From the NCBI GenBank assembly GCA_018105865.1, contig CM030835.1:2196816-2260815 (forward strand): a DNA stretch of 64,000 nucleotides, written 5' to 3'. Shown here piece by piece: positions 1 to 39,200 of the stretch (the stretch's first letter is position 1; the number at the start of each line of letters is the position of its first letter). Origin of the DNA: Metaphire vulgaris (lineage: Eukaryota; Annelida; Clitellata; Crassiclitellata; Megascolecidae). Position numbers and translations under genes: made by a program. Below the pieces are notes generated by a model. That model was given only the letters and a program-made list of their open reading frames with translations, ran no database searches and was not told the origin of the DNA.

Positions 1-549
1 CAGCTGACAGTCAATATATTATGCAAAAATCTTTGATCAGTGCAGAGTTAGCTGGGGTTGAACTCCCCCCCACTCCCCCGGCAACTCCAACCCTGAATCA
101 AGGTGACAAGGACGAGTTAATTATTGCACTTCCATAGCTCTCATTGGAGCATCGTGGTAAATCTACTGTAGGCCTACCTTAGAAAGTCATTTTGCTGATT
201 TTGCTCAAAGCTTTCAGGAATCTGAATATTTGCAAAGTGAGACTGACATTGGTGCTGGTTGCATATGTCATGATCGTTCCCCAGTTCTTGGTAGCTGCAA
301 ATGTACGAGGTCAGTTGAATCAATAACAAATTATACAAGTTAGTGAAGTCCAATATTTTGGTGATAAGTGAAGTAAATTAGAGCAGTAGCCAATTATATA
401 TGCAAACATATAGCGCTAGATAAATAGATCGAATATTTCGTCATTCCCAAAGGCTGACGGAGTAGGCCTATCGTCAGTTGGTTATTTAAACGGAGTTCGT
501 AGTTCGATTAAGCATTTTTGCGGATTCGAAGTATAGAAAAAGTTGTACA
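1..549. other. Upstream region of CATSPERB
   Basis: Bases 38-95 are a truncated copy of the MITE seen intact at 11820-11982 (shared GTTAGCTGG and GCAACTCCAACCCTG). The remainder is AT-rich, with no convincing ORF. TTATTTAAA near 482-490 could be a TATA-like element for the ATG at 550, but this is weak. Confidence 0.4.
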
Positions 550-26180
<25,631 letters not shown>

Positions 26181-26418
26181 AATAAGAAAGAGCCTTCTGT
26201 TCTCGAAGAAACAACGGGCGGTCAAACCCAACCGAAATATTCTGCCATGTATATACATTGTAACAGAGAACTAGAAACTATTGCTCAAGGCTTTGATTTT
26301 TCTTAGTAAAAATTGTTACGAGTAGAACTTGAGGTGACTTTTATCTATTTTATTTGCTCCTGATGTCGATAACCATTTGATTCACATAGTTAAATGCTGT
26401 TAGACCATTCTAGCTGGT

Positions 26419-27565
26419 GTCGTAGGGCTTTCATATTTGCACCGATTGAAGCCCAGTCGATGCCTACAAGGAATCTGGATCCGCATTTGGGATATCTATC
26501 AGGTGTCTGACTTTTTTAAAGGGTTGAAAATCTATACAATGTATAGCCACCATTATTATATTTTGCAATATAGAGACATCAATAGGGTGGAAAGTGACGG
26601 ATTTTTCTAGTCCACTGACATCACTGCAAGGTGTTTGAAGGTTCTAAAGATAAATTTGGGCGAAATATCGACATGAATTTTTGGGTCGCCTGAAAATTTT
26701 TCATGGTTTTTTTTCGAAATTTGAGCGAAAATTTGTGGTGTCGTAGGGCTTTCATATTTGCACCGATTGAAGCCCAGTCGATGCCTACAAGGAATCTGGA
26801 CCCGCATTTGGGATATCTATCAGGTGTCTGACTTTTTTAAAGGGTTGAAAATCTATACAATGTATAGCCACCATTATTATATTTTGCAATATAGAGACAT
26901 CAATAGGGTGGAAAGTGACGGATTTTTCTAGTCCACTGACATCACTGCAAGGTGTTTGAAGGTTCTAAAGATAAATTTGGGCGAAATATCGACATGAATT
27001 TTTGGGTCGCCTGAAAATTTTTCATGGACTATAGTCCATGGTTTTTTTTTCGAAATTTGAGCGAAAATTTGTGGTGTCGTAGGGCTTTCATATTTGCACC
27101 GATTGAAGCCCAGTCGATGCCTACAAGGAATCTGGACCCGCATTTGGGATATCTATCAGGTGTCTGACTTTTTTAAAGGGTTGAAAATCTATACAATGTA
27201 TAGCCACCATTATTATATTTTGCAATATAGAGACATCAATAGGGTGGAAAGTGACGGATTTTTCTAGTCCACTGACATCACTGCAAGGTGTTTGAAGGTT
27301 CTAAAGATAAATTTGGGCGAAATATCGACATGAATTTTTGGGTCGCCTGAAAATTTTTCATGGACTATAGTCCATGGTTTTTTTTCGAAATTTGAGCGAA
27401 AATTTGTGGTGTCGTAGGGCTTTCATATTTGCACCGATTGAAGCCCAGTCGATGCCTACAAGGAATCTGGACCCGCATTTGGGATATCTATCAGGTGTCT
27501 GACTTTTTTAAAGGGTTAAAAATCTATAAAATGTATAGCCACCATTATTATATTTTGCAATATAG
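26419..27565 (+). repeat. Tandem repeat, 321-336 bp unit, about 3.5 copies
   Basis: Unit starts at 26419, 26740, 27076 and 27411, each beginning GTCGTAGGGCTTTCATATTT. Copies are near-identical. The ends of units 2 and 3 carry about 15 extra bases that create the palindrome CATGGACTATAGTCCATG; unit 1 lacks it. The last unit is truncated near 27565. The array lies between the convergent 3' ends of CATSPERB and RAPGEF1. The short minus-strand ORFs it contains are repeat artefacts. Confidence 0.95.
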
Positions 27566-28114
27566 ACACATTAATTATCAGGGAAACCACATTTACAAAT
27601 TTAGAATTTGTTTCCATTGCAGCCGGCCAGTCGCCCCCCTCCCCACAAAAATTTTGGAGCTGGATTTCACATCCATGCCAGTGGTAGATGCCACTGATGA
27701 AAACACACATTGATGTAACCTTCTATTAGGCCTCTAGGCTCGAGCCTCCACTTTTTGAGAGGTTACAATAGGGGTTCCTGGAAAAAGGCTTGTGGTTTCC
27801 AAAAAGTTATAAAAAAGTGTAAAAAGTGATGGTGACTTTTTTGCTTGTCAAGAATTTCCAAGACGTCAAAGGACATGCAATGCGTTCTTAGCCAGCCTTC
27901 AGCATTCATAAACGGGCTCAACACCTAAATATTGAAATATTGCATCAGATAAGTTTCTTGCAGACACGCCCCGGGGCCCCTCAAGATTGCCGGGCCCCTG
28001 GACATATGCCCCCCTCTTGGCGGGCCGGGTGTAATTTGAAGCTTGGACAGTAACTGATGCCTCTAGGTGTGAACTAATAGTAGCAACTGTTTTGTTATCA
28101 AATAAATGTAAGAA
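27566..28114. other. Intergenic stretch between CATSPERB and RAPGEF1
   Basis: No gene seen. A GC-rich patch at 27960-28030 (GGCCCCTCAAGATTGCCGGG) stands out from AT-rich surroundings and looks like part of an inserted element of unknown type. Confidence 0.35.
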
Positions 28115-30178
28115 GACAGTTTTAGTAAACAATAATTTTATTGTTATGGCAATTCCACCATGTCAACTTTGGCACTTTAGAAGTTCATACTGCATGCTGT
28201 TGGTGTACATGAAATAGCTGATAATCAAGAACAGCAACCATTCCCAAACTACCTCAGACAATTTTTAACAACTAAACATATCCAGTCACTTCAAAGTTAA
28301 ATTCATACACACTCTGAACTATTATATTTGCAAAAACAATGTTAAAAGAATAGTTTTCACAAATGTAATAGCTTAAACTGCCTATAAAATATATTATAAT
28401 AAATAATAACAATGTAATAACACAATAAATTCATTGCAAAAATCACTATGTCAATTTTTGTTGTAACTTCAAAACTCATTCAAATTTAATATTGAAATAC
28501 AGTTAAAAGTATGCACCTGTCATCTAAGAATTTAACATAAAGTGAATAGCCCATATTGAATGAATAATAAATGAAGTACAAAAACTACCATCATAGAAAG
28601 CATTCTAATTTATCACATGTACAATAAGAACACTGAAGTTTACTACTACAAACTATTTCACTGTAACTCAACATAGGTGGACGACTGTAAGGCATACATT
28701 AAATGACACTAAAATGTCCTCATTTTATTAATAGCCTCTAGCAAACAAATGAAGCTGCATTGTTTTGTAATGATGCATTTAAGCAGAATGGAAGACTATT
28801 CAAAGCAATTTACTATTACATCAGACAACACAGATTAAGCAATAAGCATTATTACAAACATGAATATTCCTCAAGGATTAACTCGTAAAAACGACGAACT
28901 TCCATGATTTAGTACTCCAGCTAATTCCTCTTTAAATAATAAGAAAACAAAAGTACGTAAAGAGATATTAACAAAAATAACCACAAGTTTCTAATATAAG
29001 GTCATGGTGCCATTGAGGATTCTTACACAATTGATTCTTTAAAAAGTTCCATTGCATGATTAATTATGATCAGCTGAACAGTTAAATATACTGAAATAAC
29101 ACATACACACGTCTGCGATAAACACTACATTTACCAAATAGCTATCATAAAAAATGCAACATACCTGCATATGCACGCTAGGTTAGATAAGCAAACCACA
29201 AGGTGTTCATTCAGCGACGACTTAAGCAATGGCATTAACAAATCTTATAGACATTATGCAAGAAATTGTTGAATAAAACACCGGATTCTGTTTTTATTGG
29301 ATGGAAGTTAATTAAAAGGGCGCTGAGACAAGAGATCAAGTACAAAGCTTGAGAAAGTACACACATTTTATAAGTACTACAATTCGATAGCAGTTTTGGC
29401 TACTGAGGACATACCACACAACAAACGGTCTCTAACTTTGATTCCACTAAAATATGAAACAATACTGGGTGCACAATGTTATCAAAATGCTAGGACAAAA
29501 TCTGTATGGCAATGTGACATAAGCATATGGATAACCAACCAGAACCATCTATTATTGAATATTCTCTATAATTTCTTAGGATAAACTGCAAGCTGCCTTT
29601 ATCCTCTCTGCTGAAGGACTTTGTATCACAACGACCAGATTATACTGGGTCAAATATTTGCCAGCAATAAAGAACCATCAACTTGTCTATAGAAAACACG
29701 AAAGCAGCTAACTTTGACACAATTTGCATAAAGTCATGACTAGAAACTATTTCAAACATAAGTCTTGAGTTGATTAAACTATATATAAAAGATGACAACA
29801 CATTTAACACTGAATTTTTACATACAGTACCATGATCACTAAACTAAGTCACTTCTAAATGCATCAAACTGTAGGTACACATTTTAGGTAAGTGTTTACA
29901 AGAAGATAAAAATGTACAAAATAAAATGTGAAAAGAAAATCAGCATTGACAACATTATCTGAAAGGCATGTTTGCTGATGAAGGAGAAAAACACCATCTG
30001 TTTAATCTCCCAGTAAATCAATGTGCTTGTAAGAGTACTGGTAAATACGTCAGTCAAAAGCTATGTGAAAATGGTGCATTGTAATAAAGATATAATGAAA
30101 AACAGCAGCAGAATTATCAGGATTATAACAGTCAATTACAGTTTCAGATCAAGGCAGATCAACTGAAATAGAACTTCT

Positions 30179-30209
<31 letters not shown>

Positions 30210-30918
30210 GTCATTTTATAGAAAAATTATTGACTGGCAAACCGAGTACCAAAGAATGTCTAGTTTCCAGCATATAATTTCTTCCCTCTGCAATTCTGTT
30301 ATTACATAATTAAGTATTATTGTGCTCTAGATATTTCATTTTGTCGTGCTCTGATTAGCAACGTCGGTGATATTAAGCATATTGCCTAAAACAGTAAGCA
30401 GCTTTTACCCATCTACAGCTATAACACAACTGAAATTCACAAACGGCACTGACATGGAAAATTCACTAGACACTCGTAAAACAAACAGCAATTGCATATC
30501 TTGCCTTATTTTCACATGCAACACATGTATGGTTTTAACTAATAAGTCGTCCACAAGACTGCGCAAGCGTACACACAAGTATAATTGTATATCCTGTGCA
30601 TTATAATTATATGGATACTTTATGTCAATAAAATAGGCACATTAACATTTGCTATAATGATGGTACACATCACTTCACCTTAACTCACAGAGGTTCCCAA
30701 ACCATAGACCACAAGCAACTTGTGTCCTTTCAGCTCTCAGAAATAAGTATACAATAAAAACAAAGACAGCAAGTACATTGTGGTACGTACATTTCAATAC
30801 AAAAGTCGAAAAAAATTGAATAACAAAACCTGGTGACCTTTGCGACATTTTCTAGAAATCTTTTAAAATTTTAGAGCATGTGATTACTCAGCGCACGAAA
30901 ATCTGAGATCCAATTCCT
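28115..30918 (-). other. RAPGEF1: Probable 3' UTR of RAPGEF1
   Basis: About 2.8 kb after the stop has no plausible exon and, unlike the rest of the window, almost no mobile elements; only a (CAT)n run near 30181-30209 interrupts it. AATAAA on the minus strand at 28142-28137 would place cleavage near 28115-28125. The extent is inferred from this signal and the unusual lack of repeats. Confidence 0.55.
28137..28142 (-). terminator. Candidate poly(A) signal AATAAA of RAPGEF1
   Basis: TTTATT on the plus strand reads AATAAA on the minus strand. It lies at the downstream end of the repeat-poor tract that follows the RAPGEF1 stop. Confidence 0.45.
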
Positions 30919-33900
30919 TTAGTCCACTTGCTTGGCTGGAGTCTTGCTACCTCGGGGCTTGATCATCTCGGACAGCTGCCAGAGAGACTCTTCACTGAGA
31001 TGATAATCAAAATTGTTGAAAAACGATATTATCTTTTCATTCTTTTTCAAATCATACTTACTAAAAAAAGAAATCGGTAAACCTAAGAATTAACAGTACA
31101 TCAGTGCTGTATATTAATTAAAAACAAGATAACGGTACTAGCATAAAAATGGCAAAATTATACTGAAGATAAACCAAATTCTGTCTGCAGGCATGAATAG
31201 GTCATTTGCTAAATAATGACGGTAAAAATGAAATAGGCCTAAGTATAAAGTTAACCAGACAACTGACCAAAGTCTCATAATTAACTTGAGTCCAAAGCAA
31301 GCCTTAAGGTTTTCCAGTATCTTTAAACGAAATTAGTGAAAATAATTACCATAGAAATATGCATATAGTTTAGTACATTCAATTATAAAAACAAAATAAT
31401 GTGCTCTAAATTTTTAACAACTCAGCATCCCCATACATTTCAATCAGGTTTATTAGGAGGGTGTAACGTGGTCGAACACACCCACACGTGGCCAGGAGAT
31501 AAAATAAGATCTTACCACTTTCTGAATCGACTCATGTTCTGAAGAATAGTAAAGTACTGCCAACATTTTGAAAAATTAATGCTTCTGTCTGGAAGGTAAT
31601 CAAGATTTCCAATGTTCACAAATGTCAGATCCTGAAGCACCAAGCCACTAAAGAACAAACAGCAATTTTCATCGAAGATTGTAGTCTGTAAATTACAATT
31701 ATATCAGTTATCATCTTCCTCATAGACATCAACGTTATCAATATATATATATATATATATATATATCTTGTCTTGTACTTTGGATCATAGAGGTCCATAA
31801 TAATGGCTTGTAATCAGTTTCTGAACTTTAATGTTCCAGGGCATTTCTTTCCAGCATTACGGTATATGTGTCAAGTATAAAGACACATTCCTTTGGTCCG
31901 TTTTCTTAACTCAACCCTTAATGGCCACCTATTTAAAAACCACCTGGTGTTAAGGTTCAAATAAACAGAAAGACCGAGATGACAGAGATAGTGGACAGCA
32001 GCAATTTCTTGCTGTCAGTTTTATCAATCCATATCATATCATATCCATATCAATCAGTCTTTGTTGTACTTGATGTCATCTTATTGCAGTATCATCTCTT
32101 TTAGCAAAACAACAGCTTCTTATTAATATCCACTTCATAACTAGTGCTGAAGTATGCTCTCCACACTCTTAACCCCTTAACTGGGTGCCCTGAGTAATGC
32201 TCGTCCATTTTACATTGAGTTACAAATAGCTGCCCAGTTAAGGGGTTAATAGAGCACAGTCATGGCTTGCTGTGACCATTCTAATCAATTTGACGATAAC
32301 TTGGCTGGAAATTTGGAACCGCGTAATATCAAAAAGTCTGGTATAACCAATTCTATAACATAATAATAGCATTTCCATAAAATAAAGAAAAGCACAATGA
32401 AAGGTTCGGACAAAACAAGTTGAGTCCAAACTAACAAAGTTCAACTGTTTTGTTGTATAGCTTCAACGTTACAACACTATATCATCAAGTCACAGTGGTC
32501 CATGGTCCTGAATCGTAAGTAATAATACTTTACCAAAGAACCAGAAGTGTACAACCAATAAAGACAGACAGCATCGTGCAAACTTACATGTACGGTATAC
32601 AAGGTGCTTTGGTTTCTGCCAGCGCCTGCCTATACGCGCGAAATGAAGAAGAACTGTCAATCAGTTCACAAAATTCTTTCAGTGCCTTCAAATGAACCAT
32701 ACAATTACACAACATATATGAAAACAAAATACAACACAAGTACCGGTATATGAGAAAAGCCAATGCTAGGATATTTAACATTTATTCTACAAAGAAAAAG
32801 AAAACGCACCAATAAATCAGTGAAAAAAACTACTGGTTATACTGAAGCCGCAATTAATAAGTAATTAGCTATCAACTTTATCAAAGCTGATTATTAAGTT
32901 TGTTCTTGTTACAAGAAAACTGTCAAAAATCTCAAAATTTGGCAAACCTAAAGTAAAATTTAGTTATATAGTTATATAGTTGTTGGATAGAAATTCCTGC
33001 ACTGAATGCTAAATCATCTGTACAGCTTTTGTTATAGACAAGTTAACAGTTGTAACAGCTGCTAGTTTATAATCTAAAAGTTATCCCTGATAAGAAGTAA
33101 AAATGGATAAAGCCTTCAAAAAATGAACATATCAAGTATCTACATCATTCATATTGTATCACTTCCACATCTGGGCAACATTTATAGATTCTAGATCAAC
33201 TCACAGAATCAATTATACCAAATAATGTGATGACTAGATGCAAGAAAACACCAATAAATTTAAAACTTTAACCGTTTCAACTTCTGTTATGCAACAATTT
33301 CCTTCCAGAATGCAAGCTATGTTACGTTATTTACCAAGAGAAGGATAAATGCAACATGATCAATATTATATATAAAGTACACCACTCACTACTTTCCAGA
33401 AACAAAAATCTATAATTTCTTATGAACAAGTTCATAACCCATAAACTCTTTTTTTAATTTTCACTTTATGCAGTAAAGAAAGCAGACAGACTACATACAC
33501 ATGTATGTGCACACCTAACGGTTTGAAAAATGTTACTAGCAGCATTTACTGTAGTCGACTTTAAGAATTCGAGACATACAAACAGACTCACTTCAACATT
33601 CTGTTTCTGCCATTCGAGTCGTCGAACTGGAGCAGAGTCGACGGCCGACAGAATAGCAAGGTAAGAGTTGAAGTTATTTAGACGCCTCAGATGCTTAATA
33701 AATACAGAAACATTAATAGCTATATAATAGATTAATAGCTAATAGAATGCTATACCAATAAGCTGTTTCAGCTGCAAAAAAGCTGGCTAAGTTGTTAACC
33801 AGCGATTCAATCTAAACAAGGTCTATCCCATTTTATGTGACTACCGGCTAGAACTAAAACTTAAATTATGTAGGAAGCTTTCCAGTCACAAGTTTCGAAA

Positions 33901-36247
33901 TCTTTCTTCCTCTTTTTCACCTTGCAGATTGCAAACTAATGTACATATATATTCATATTAAAAGAATATACTATTTTCTTGCCCTTGGAACCTAGCTCTC
34001 AAAGGTCCTGCAAGAAGAAAATGTCTGTAAACAAGAATTGTATGTGCAGGTCAACTCTCATTTGGATTCAAGATGGCAATGGCAAAAAGGTTCTTTGAAA
34101 AAGATATTGTGTTGATGAGCTGTATAGCCGTGCATAAGCACTAGAGTCCAAAGTTAACTGGATTATGCTAGTTGCCAGAAGATTCAGACAAAAAGCAGCA
34201 CATCAAGACCGATTGGCCCCAGGGACTCAAAGGCCAATGACAAAAAATGTAGTCATTGATGGTAATCCATGAAAAAACCAAAGATGAATAACCAAAATAG
34301 AGTAGCAATATCCTTATCAATCAAATCCATAAAATACGCAATTAAATCAAACGTAGGACATCAGAACAGTCCTTCCAACAACTGGGATCGAGATGCCACA
34401 CACTCCACCATTATTACCTTCATTACTTTTATGAACTTCATGAGATGCCGTTCTCTTTCCTTAGGTTCTTCCTGTTCAAGAATTCTTGTGCGACACCTTC
34501 AAATCAATACCAAATGGACAGCAAAAATATTCACAACAGTACCTTCCAAACCAACAACCAAACAACACAACAGTTGATTCAGTAAATATTAAATACATTA
34601 ACCCCTTAACCGTGTATTTAACTGTAACTCAATGTAAAATTGATGGATATATCCGGGATCCCCAGTTAAGGGGTTAAGAAAGCGTTCTGAAGGTTTGTTC
34701 AGAGATGGCAGAGTTGCTCACCAGTAAGACATCTTGTTGAAATGTTCTGTGAATTTTGTCAAGTTCGGACTGTGTTCTTCCGACTGCTCACGAGACCAAT
34801 GCAGGACCTCTGGAATCTAAAGAATAAAAGCGTAATGCATTAAATAAATCATCAGTAAAAAGACCGAGTCGACTATCGGAATTACACTATCGATGAATAA
34901 TCATTTAACGAAAATTCCTGTATTAACTCATCCTGCTCACCTCGATTTTATTGAAGAGTTCAGCGTCAAGAAGAGTCATTTGTTCAGCGATATTGACAGT
35001 TTTAAAATCGATAATACTGTGTGCTCTGTGCAAAAAACCACAATAACATCAAAATAACGTTGAGGAATCTCTTCCAAAAGTCTGATCTTGAAGGCACAAT
35101 CAGAACATTTTGTATCAGGACATACCACGATTTGCAATTTCAAGCACAGTAAAACAGTTCAAATCAATCCAATTAATGATAAACAAAAACTTGGGAACTG
35201 CACCACTGTTAAACAACAGCAGACCAGCACCAATAATTTAATTATTAATTTAATTAGCTATTTGTATTGTGCCTAACCGATTAACGTTAGCGAGCGCATT
35301 ACAATTAATGTCAATTACTAAAAGCACAATTAAACAGACGTGTCTTCAACCGTTTACGAAAAGCGACGGGCGACTTTATGTTCCAATGATACATTTCTAT
35401 AGCACCACATCTAATACACAGAGGAATTTTAAATCCATCTGCAAAGGGTTAGTTCAACACTCGAGATGTACAGTGGGAACAGCATCACAAACAGTTAGGG
35501 GAAAGGCTGCAGAATAAGCAATCATGGGACAAGTAACAAGTTTTTTTTCTGTCAAGTTATATATATTTAGAAACTAGGCCTGGACTTCAGAAGGCTCTGA
35601 TGTGCATAAAGATGACCACCTTTTCAAAACATGTAACCGATGAAGATGAATGAGTCTTAACCCCTTAACTGGGGACCCCGGATATAACTGTCCATTTTAC
35701 ATTGAGTTACAGTTAAATACACAGTTGAGGGGTTAAGCCTACAGAAGTACAAGGTGGACATTTTGAAAGACAAGCAATTTGTGAAGCTGTAACAATTTTC
35801 ATCACTTATCATTAAATACATAAACAAGTATTCAGTGACAAGGGAAAGAATAATTGATTTGTCTCTGCATAAACAGTACTTAGTATGCATATCTCTAACA
35901 CACAGCACACTACCCAAGCTACTCGCTGCAATACGCCTGCCATGTGCGTTTGCACGGCATTGTTTGCACGCGTGCATCAATGAAACATGAAGTGTTTGTT
36001 TTGGCAAGAGATGCATGCATCTTACAACAAAGGCATATAAAACTGGACTGAGCAAACTTACTTGGTTGTAACCGTGTAGGAAGACAGGAGGGTAGTTGAG
36101 TGACTAGCTGCTTGCTTTACACGGTAGTTTTCACATTTATCTAGAACCTTATTTCGCATCGTCCTTGCCAGTTGAAGTTCTCCATCATTCAGAAGTTGAT
36201 ATACAAGATCCATAAGAACCTGGAGCATTTCTTTGTTTGTCTCTCGA
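30919..36247 (-). CDS. RAPGEF1: RAPGEF1 exons 12-19: CDC25 catalytic domain
   Basis: Catalytic exchange domain for Rap1. Seen in order: [18 protein letters not shown] (exon 12), [17 protein letters not shown] (13), [11 protein letters not shown] and [14 protein letters not shown] (14), [10 protein letters not shown] (15), [20 protein letters not shown] (16), [15 protein letters not shown] (17), [16 protein letters not shown] across the 17/18 joint, then [17 protein letters not shown] and the stop in exon 19. The NFNSYLAI helical hairpin region and the PCIPY-LQDLTF signature are intact, so the enzyme looks functional. Confidence 0.95.
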
Positions 36248-39200
36248 CTGATAAATAAAACCAATAATTTACCGGTACTTCTGTGAAGATCACAAACCCG
36301 AAAAATGTCCGAGCAACAAATACCTGCTAATTTGTGGCAACCATTTAAATCAGAATTCAAAAACTGATGCATTATATATATATACACATATATACACACA
36401 CATATATATATATACATATATATATATATACCGTACAATATATATATATACATATACCGTACAATATATATATATATACATATACCGTACAATATATATA
36501 TATATATACACATATACAATATATATATATATATATATATACATATATATATACAAAAGGAAGACCAAGGAAGATGCTACTGGACTGGATGATGAAAATA
36601 GATGCACAGCGTCACAAGACCTATGCAGAAATCAAAGAAGAAGCAAGACGCAGAGAGGAATGGAAACAATGGAGCCCTGAACCTGTCCCAGGACAGAGAA
36701 CATGATGATATGTATATATAAAAGCCCACATCTTGTTATATCTGCTTTCTTATTAATTGAATGCAGTAATTAGAATACCAAGCAAGTAATATTCTTGGTG
36801 GTGGTAATAACTACCGCTACTGCTAGCATAAATAGTTACTCCTCTAAATTCCCATCAACTTACGACAGCAAAATGGCGGCTACATACCACAGATCGTCTA
36901 CAACTCGAATCAGAAATGAGAAGGCACTTCTGGCAAGTTTCTTCTTCTTGACGTCATCTGTTTTGCTGAATTTGTTATATCTCTGAAGCAGCTTTTTTAT
37001 GAGGTCGCAAGGTGATATGAAAGTTCGATAAGCCATGAGAAAGGCCTCCTTGAACTGCTTCAATTGGTGGTCGTCTGACAAAACATTTAACAACGAGAAA
37101 TTTATCTAAATGCAAAGAAATATTAAATTTCTCATACACATATATAACTCAAGATTTAGGTTTAGAAGTGCAACTATACTATAAATAAGTACATTAATAA
37201 ACCTGTCTAAATTCAACAACAAAGCATCTTTTCAGTACAGCACAGCATTGCTAAGGCATGCATTGCAAATTGCAATGCACAAATCATTAGTGTACTAGGA
37301 GTATGCTCCCAATACAAAAAAGTACAGTATTTCTGTCATCAAGAACTGACAATTTCAACAAAGATCAAATTACAGAAAAATAAAGAATGATCTTGGTTTC
37401 AACTGCATATTTTTCATCTGCATAGCCTGACCATTCTATAGCTCATCAACAAAAATCTTGCCACCTTCTGGCAATTTACCAATTCTAGTACAAATCTTAC
37501 TTACCTATCGACACACGATTATGTTTATATTAGAGACCCAGCACTTTAATGGATGTAGTGTTCTACAGCCTTCTGTGAAAACATGCCTGCCTATTAAAAA
37601 CTGGAAAAAGAATTAAATCAATTACTTTCAGTTATTATAATAGTACGTGCTTACCGTTCTGACCAGGAGTCGTGGCGTAAACAATCAACGCGTCGACAGA
37701 ACCACCACGAACATCAGGGCCATCTTCATTCTTGCAAACAAAAAATCAGAACACTCATAAATAAAAATATTCAAGTTCTGTTCCAAATGCAAAAATCTCA
37801 ATTTTTTTTCACTCTTCCCTAAATTTTCAAGCTCAGATATAGCAACTTTCAAAAACAGGTCATGCTCACATTCATTTCTTCTGCTAAAAATAAAAGGCTG
37901 CTAAGGTAACGGTGGCAGAAATATTAATGGCCGGTGCAGGGGCTACTACTTTCCAAAGCACGATATAAATTCACGAGATTTTACTTACTTGCTTACCATT
38001 ATTATTACTTTTACCATCATTGCTTGTAATGTACAACAACTCTAAGATGTAAAATTGAATACTTACGGGTTGTTTAAATACAAGTCGATGAGTGACGTCG
38101 TCTTCTTCAAGCACGTTCACTTCCAAGAGATTTTCCCTTTCTGAAGCGGCAACAGCGTCACCTGCTGCCGTACTGTTGCTAACGTTTGGAACGGCAGAAG
38201 ACGCGTCAAGTGAAAACGACAACTTGCCGTCAGAATCTGGCAAAAGGGCTTTGTTCTCAACCGTACTGCTTTCAGGTATCACAGTTGTCGGATTATTTAT
38301 AGCAACAATACTGTAGTAACCGGAGTCAAGGGTTGTACGACTGGATGACTACAATGAAAAACGCATATTTACAATACCGACTCGTCTAAGACATTTTTAA
38401 AAAGTCGTCATCGTTCGATGTTTTCAGCGATAAATAAATCTGGAATTGACTCCCAAACTAACTTAAAACTTTTTGCCTTATTTGATATCAGTGCTGCCTT
38501 TGACATAGTTGACTGGAGTCTTCTTCTAGAGCACCTCTTCAGTTTTCTTTTGGTCTCTCTGGCATTCCTTTTGCCTGGCTGAATCCTGTCTCACAGAAAG
38601 TTGTATGATCACACATATATAGCTTTGGTCCACTTACTCCCGTGAAGTGCCAGTCACAAGTGGAGTCCCTCATGGTTCGGTCTTTGGGCCTCTTCCGTAT
38701 AAACTTTATGCTGCCGATGTTGCGTTCTTTTTGCTCCTTATAATTTTAAAATGCACGTGTATGCCAATTATATTCAGGCCTATTCGCAAAAATGCAAAAA
38801 TTGATGGTTATAAAAGACGTTGGATTACTTCAAGGCAATAAAACGCTCCGTTTGGTCCACCTCTGAGCCATAGTCTAGAACTGCAAACTTGAAACATTTG
38901 CAATAAACTAACATTGAGATCAATACAAAACAATTGATTAGTAGTTCATACCTGATCTCTCTGCTTAGGAGGGAGAGGCGGATTAAGACCCACATCCTCC
39001 TCTGAACTCTTACTGAGGTTGACAATCCCATCTGAGCTTCCATAAATGCACGGGAAAGAAACTCCCTGAAGGCTGGAAACGCGACATGGAAGATCATGAG
39101 GGTACCATATTCTCTGGCTTTCATCCGTCGGAGGACACATTCCAGAAAGAAATGTTGTATGCATAGAGTGGCGAATAAACGACGACGATGACAACGAAGA

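Noticed and set aside
26607..27143. Two near-identical minus-strand ORFs of 66 and 71 codons
   Set aside because: They exist only because the 335-bp tandem unit is open in that frame; no start context or homology.
26419..27565. CRISPR-like array
   Set aside because: The unit is over 300 bp, contiguous and without spacers, in a eukaryotic genome.
36058..36607. Long minus-strand frames through the AT satellite
   Set aside because: Only the part from 36062 to 36247 is coding (RAPGEF1 exon 12). The upstream Tyr/Ile/Val stretch is repeat translation.
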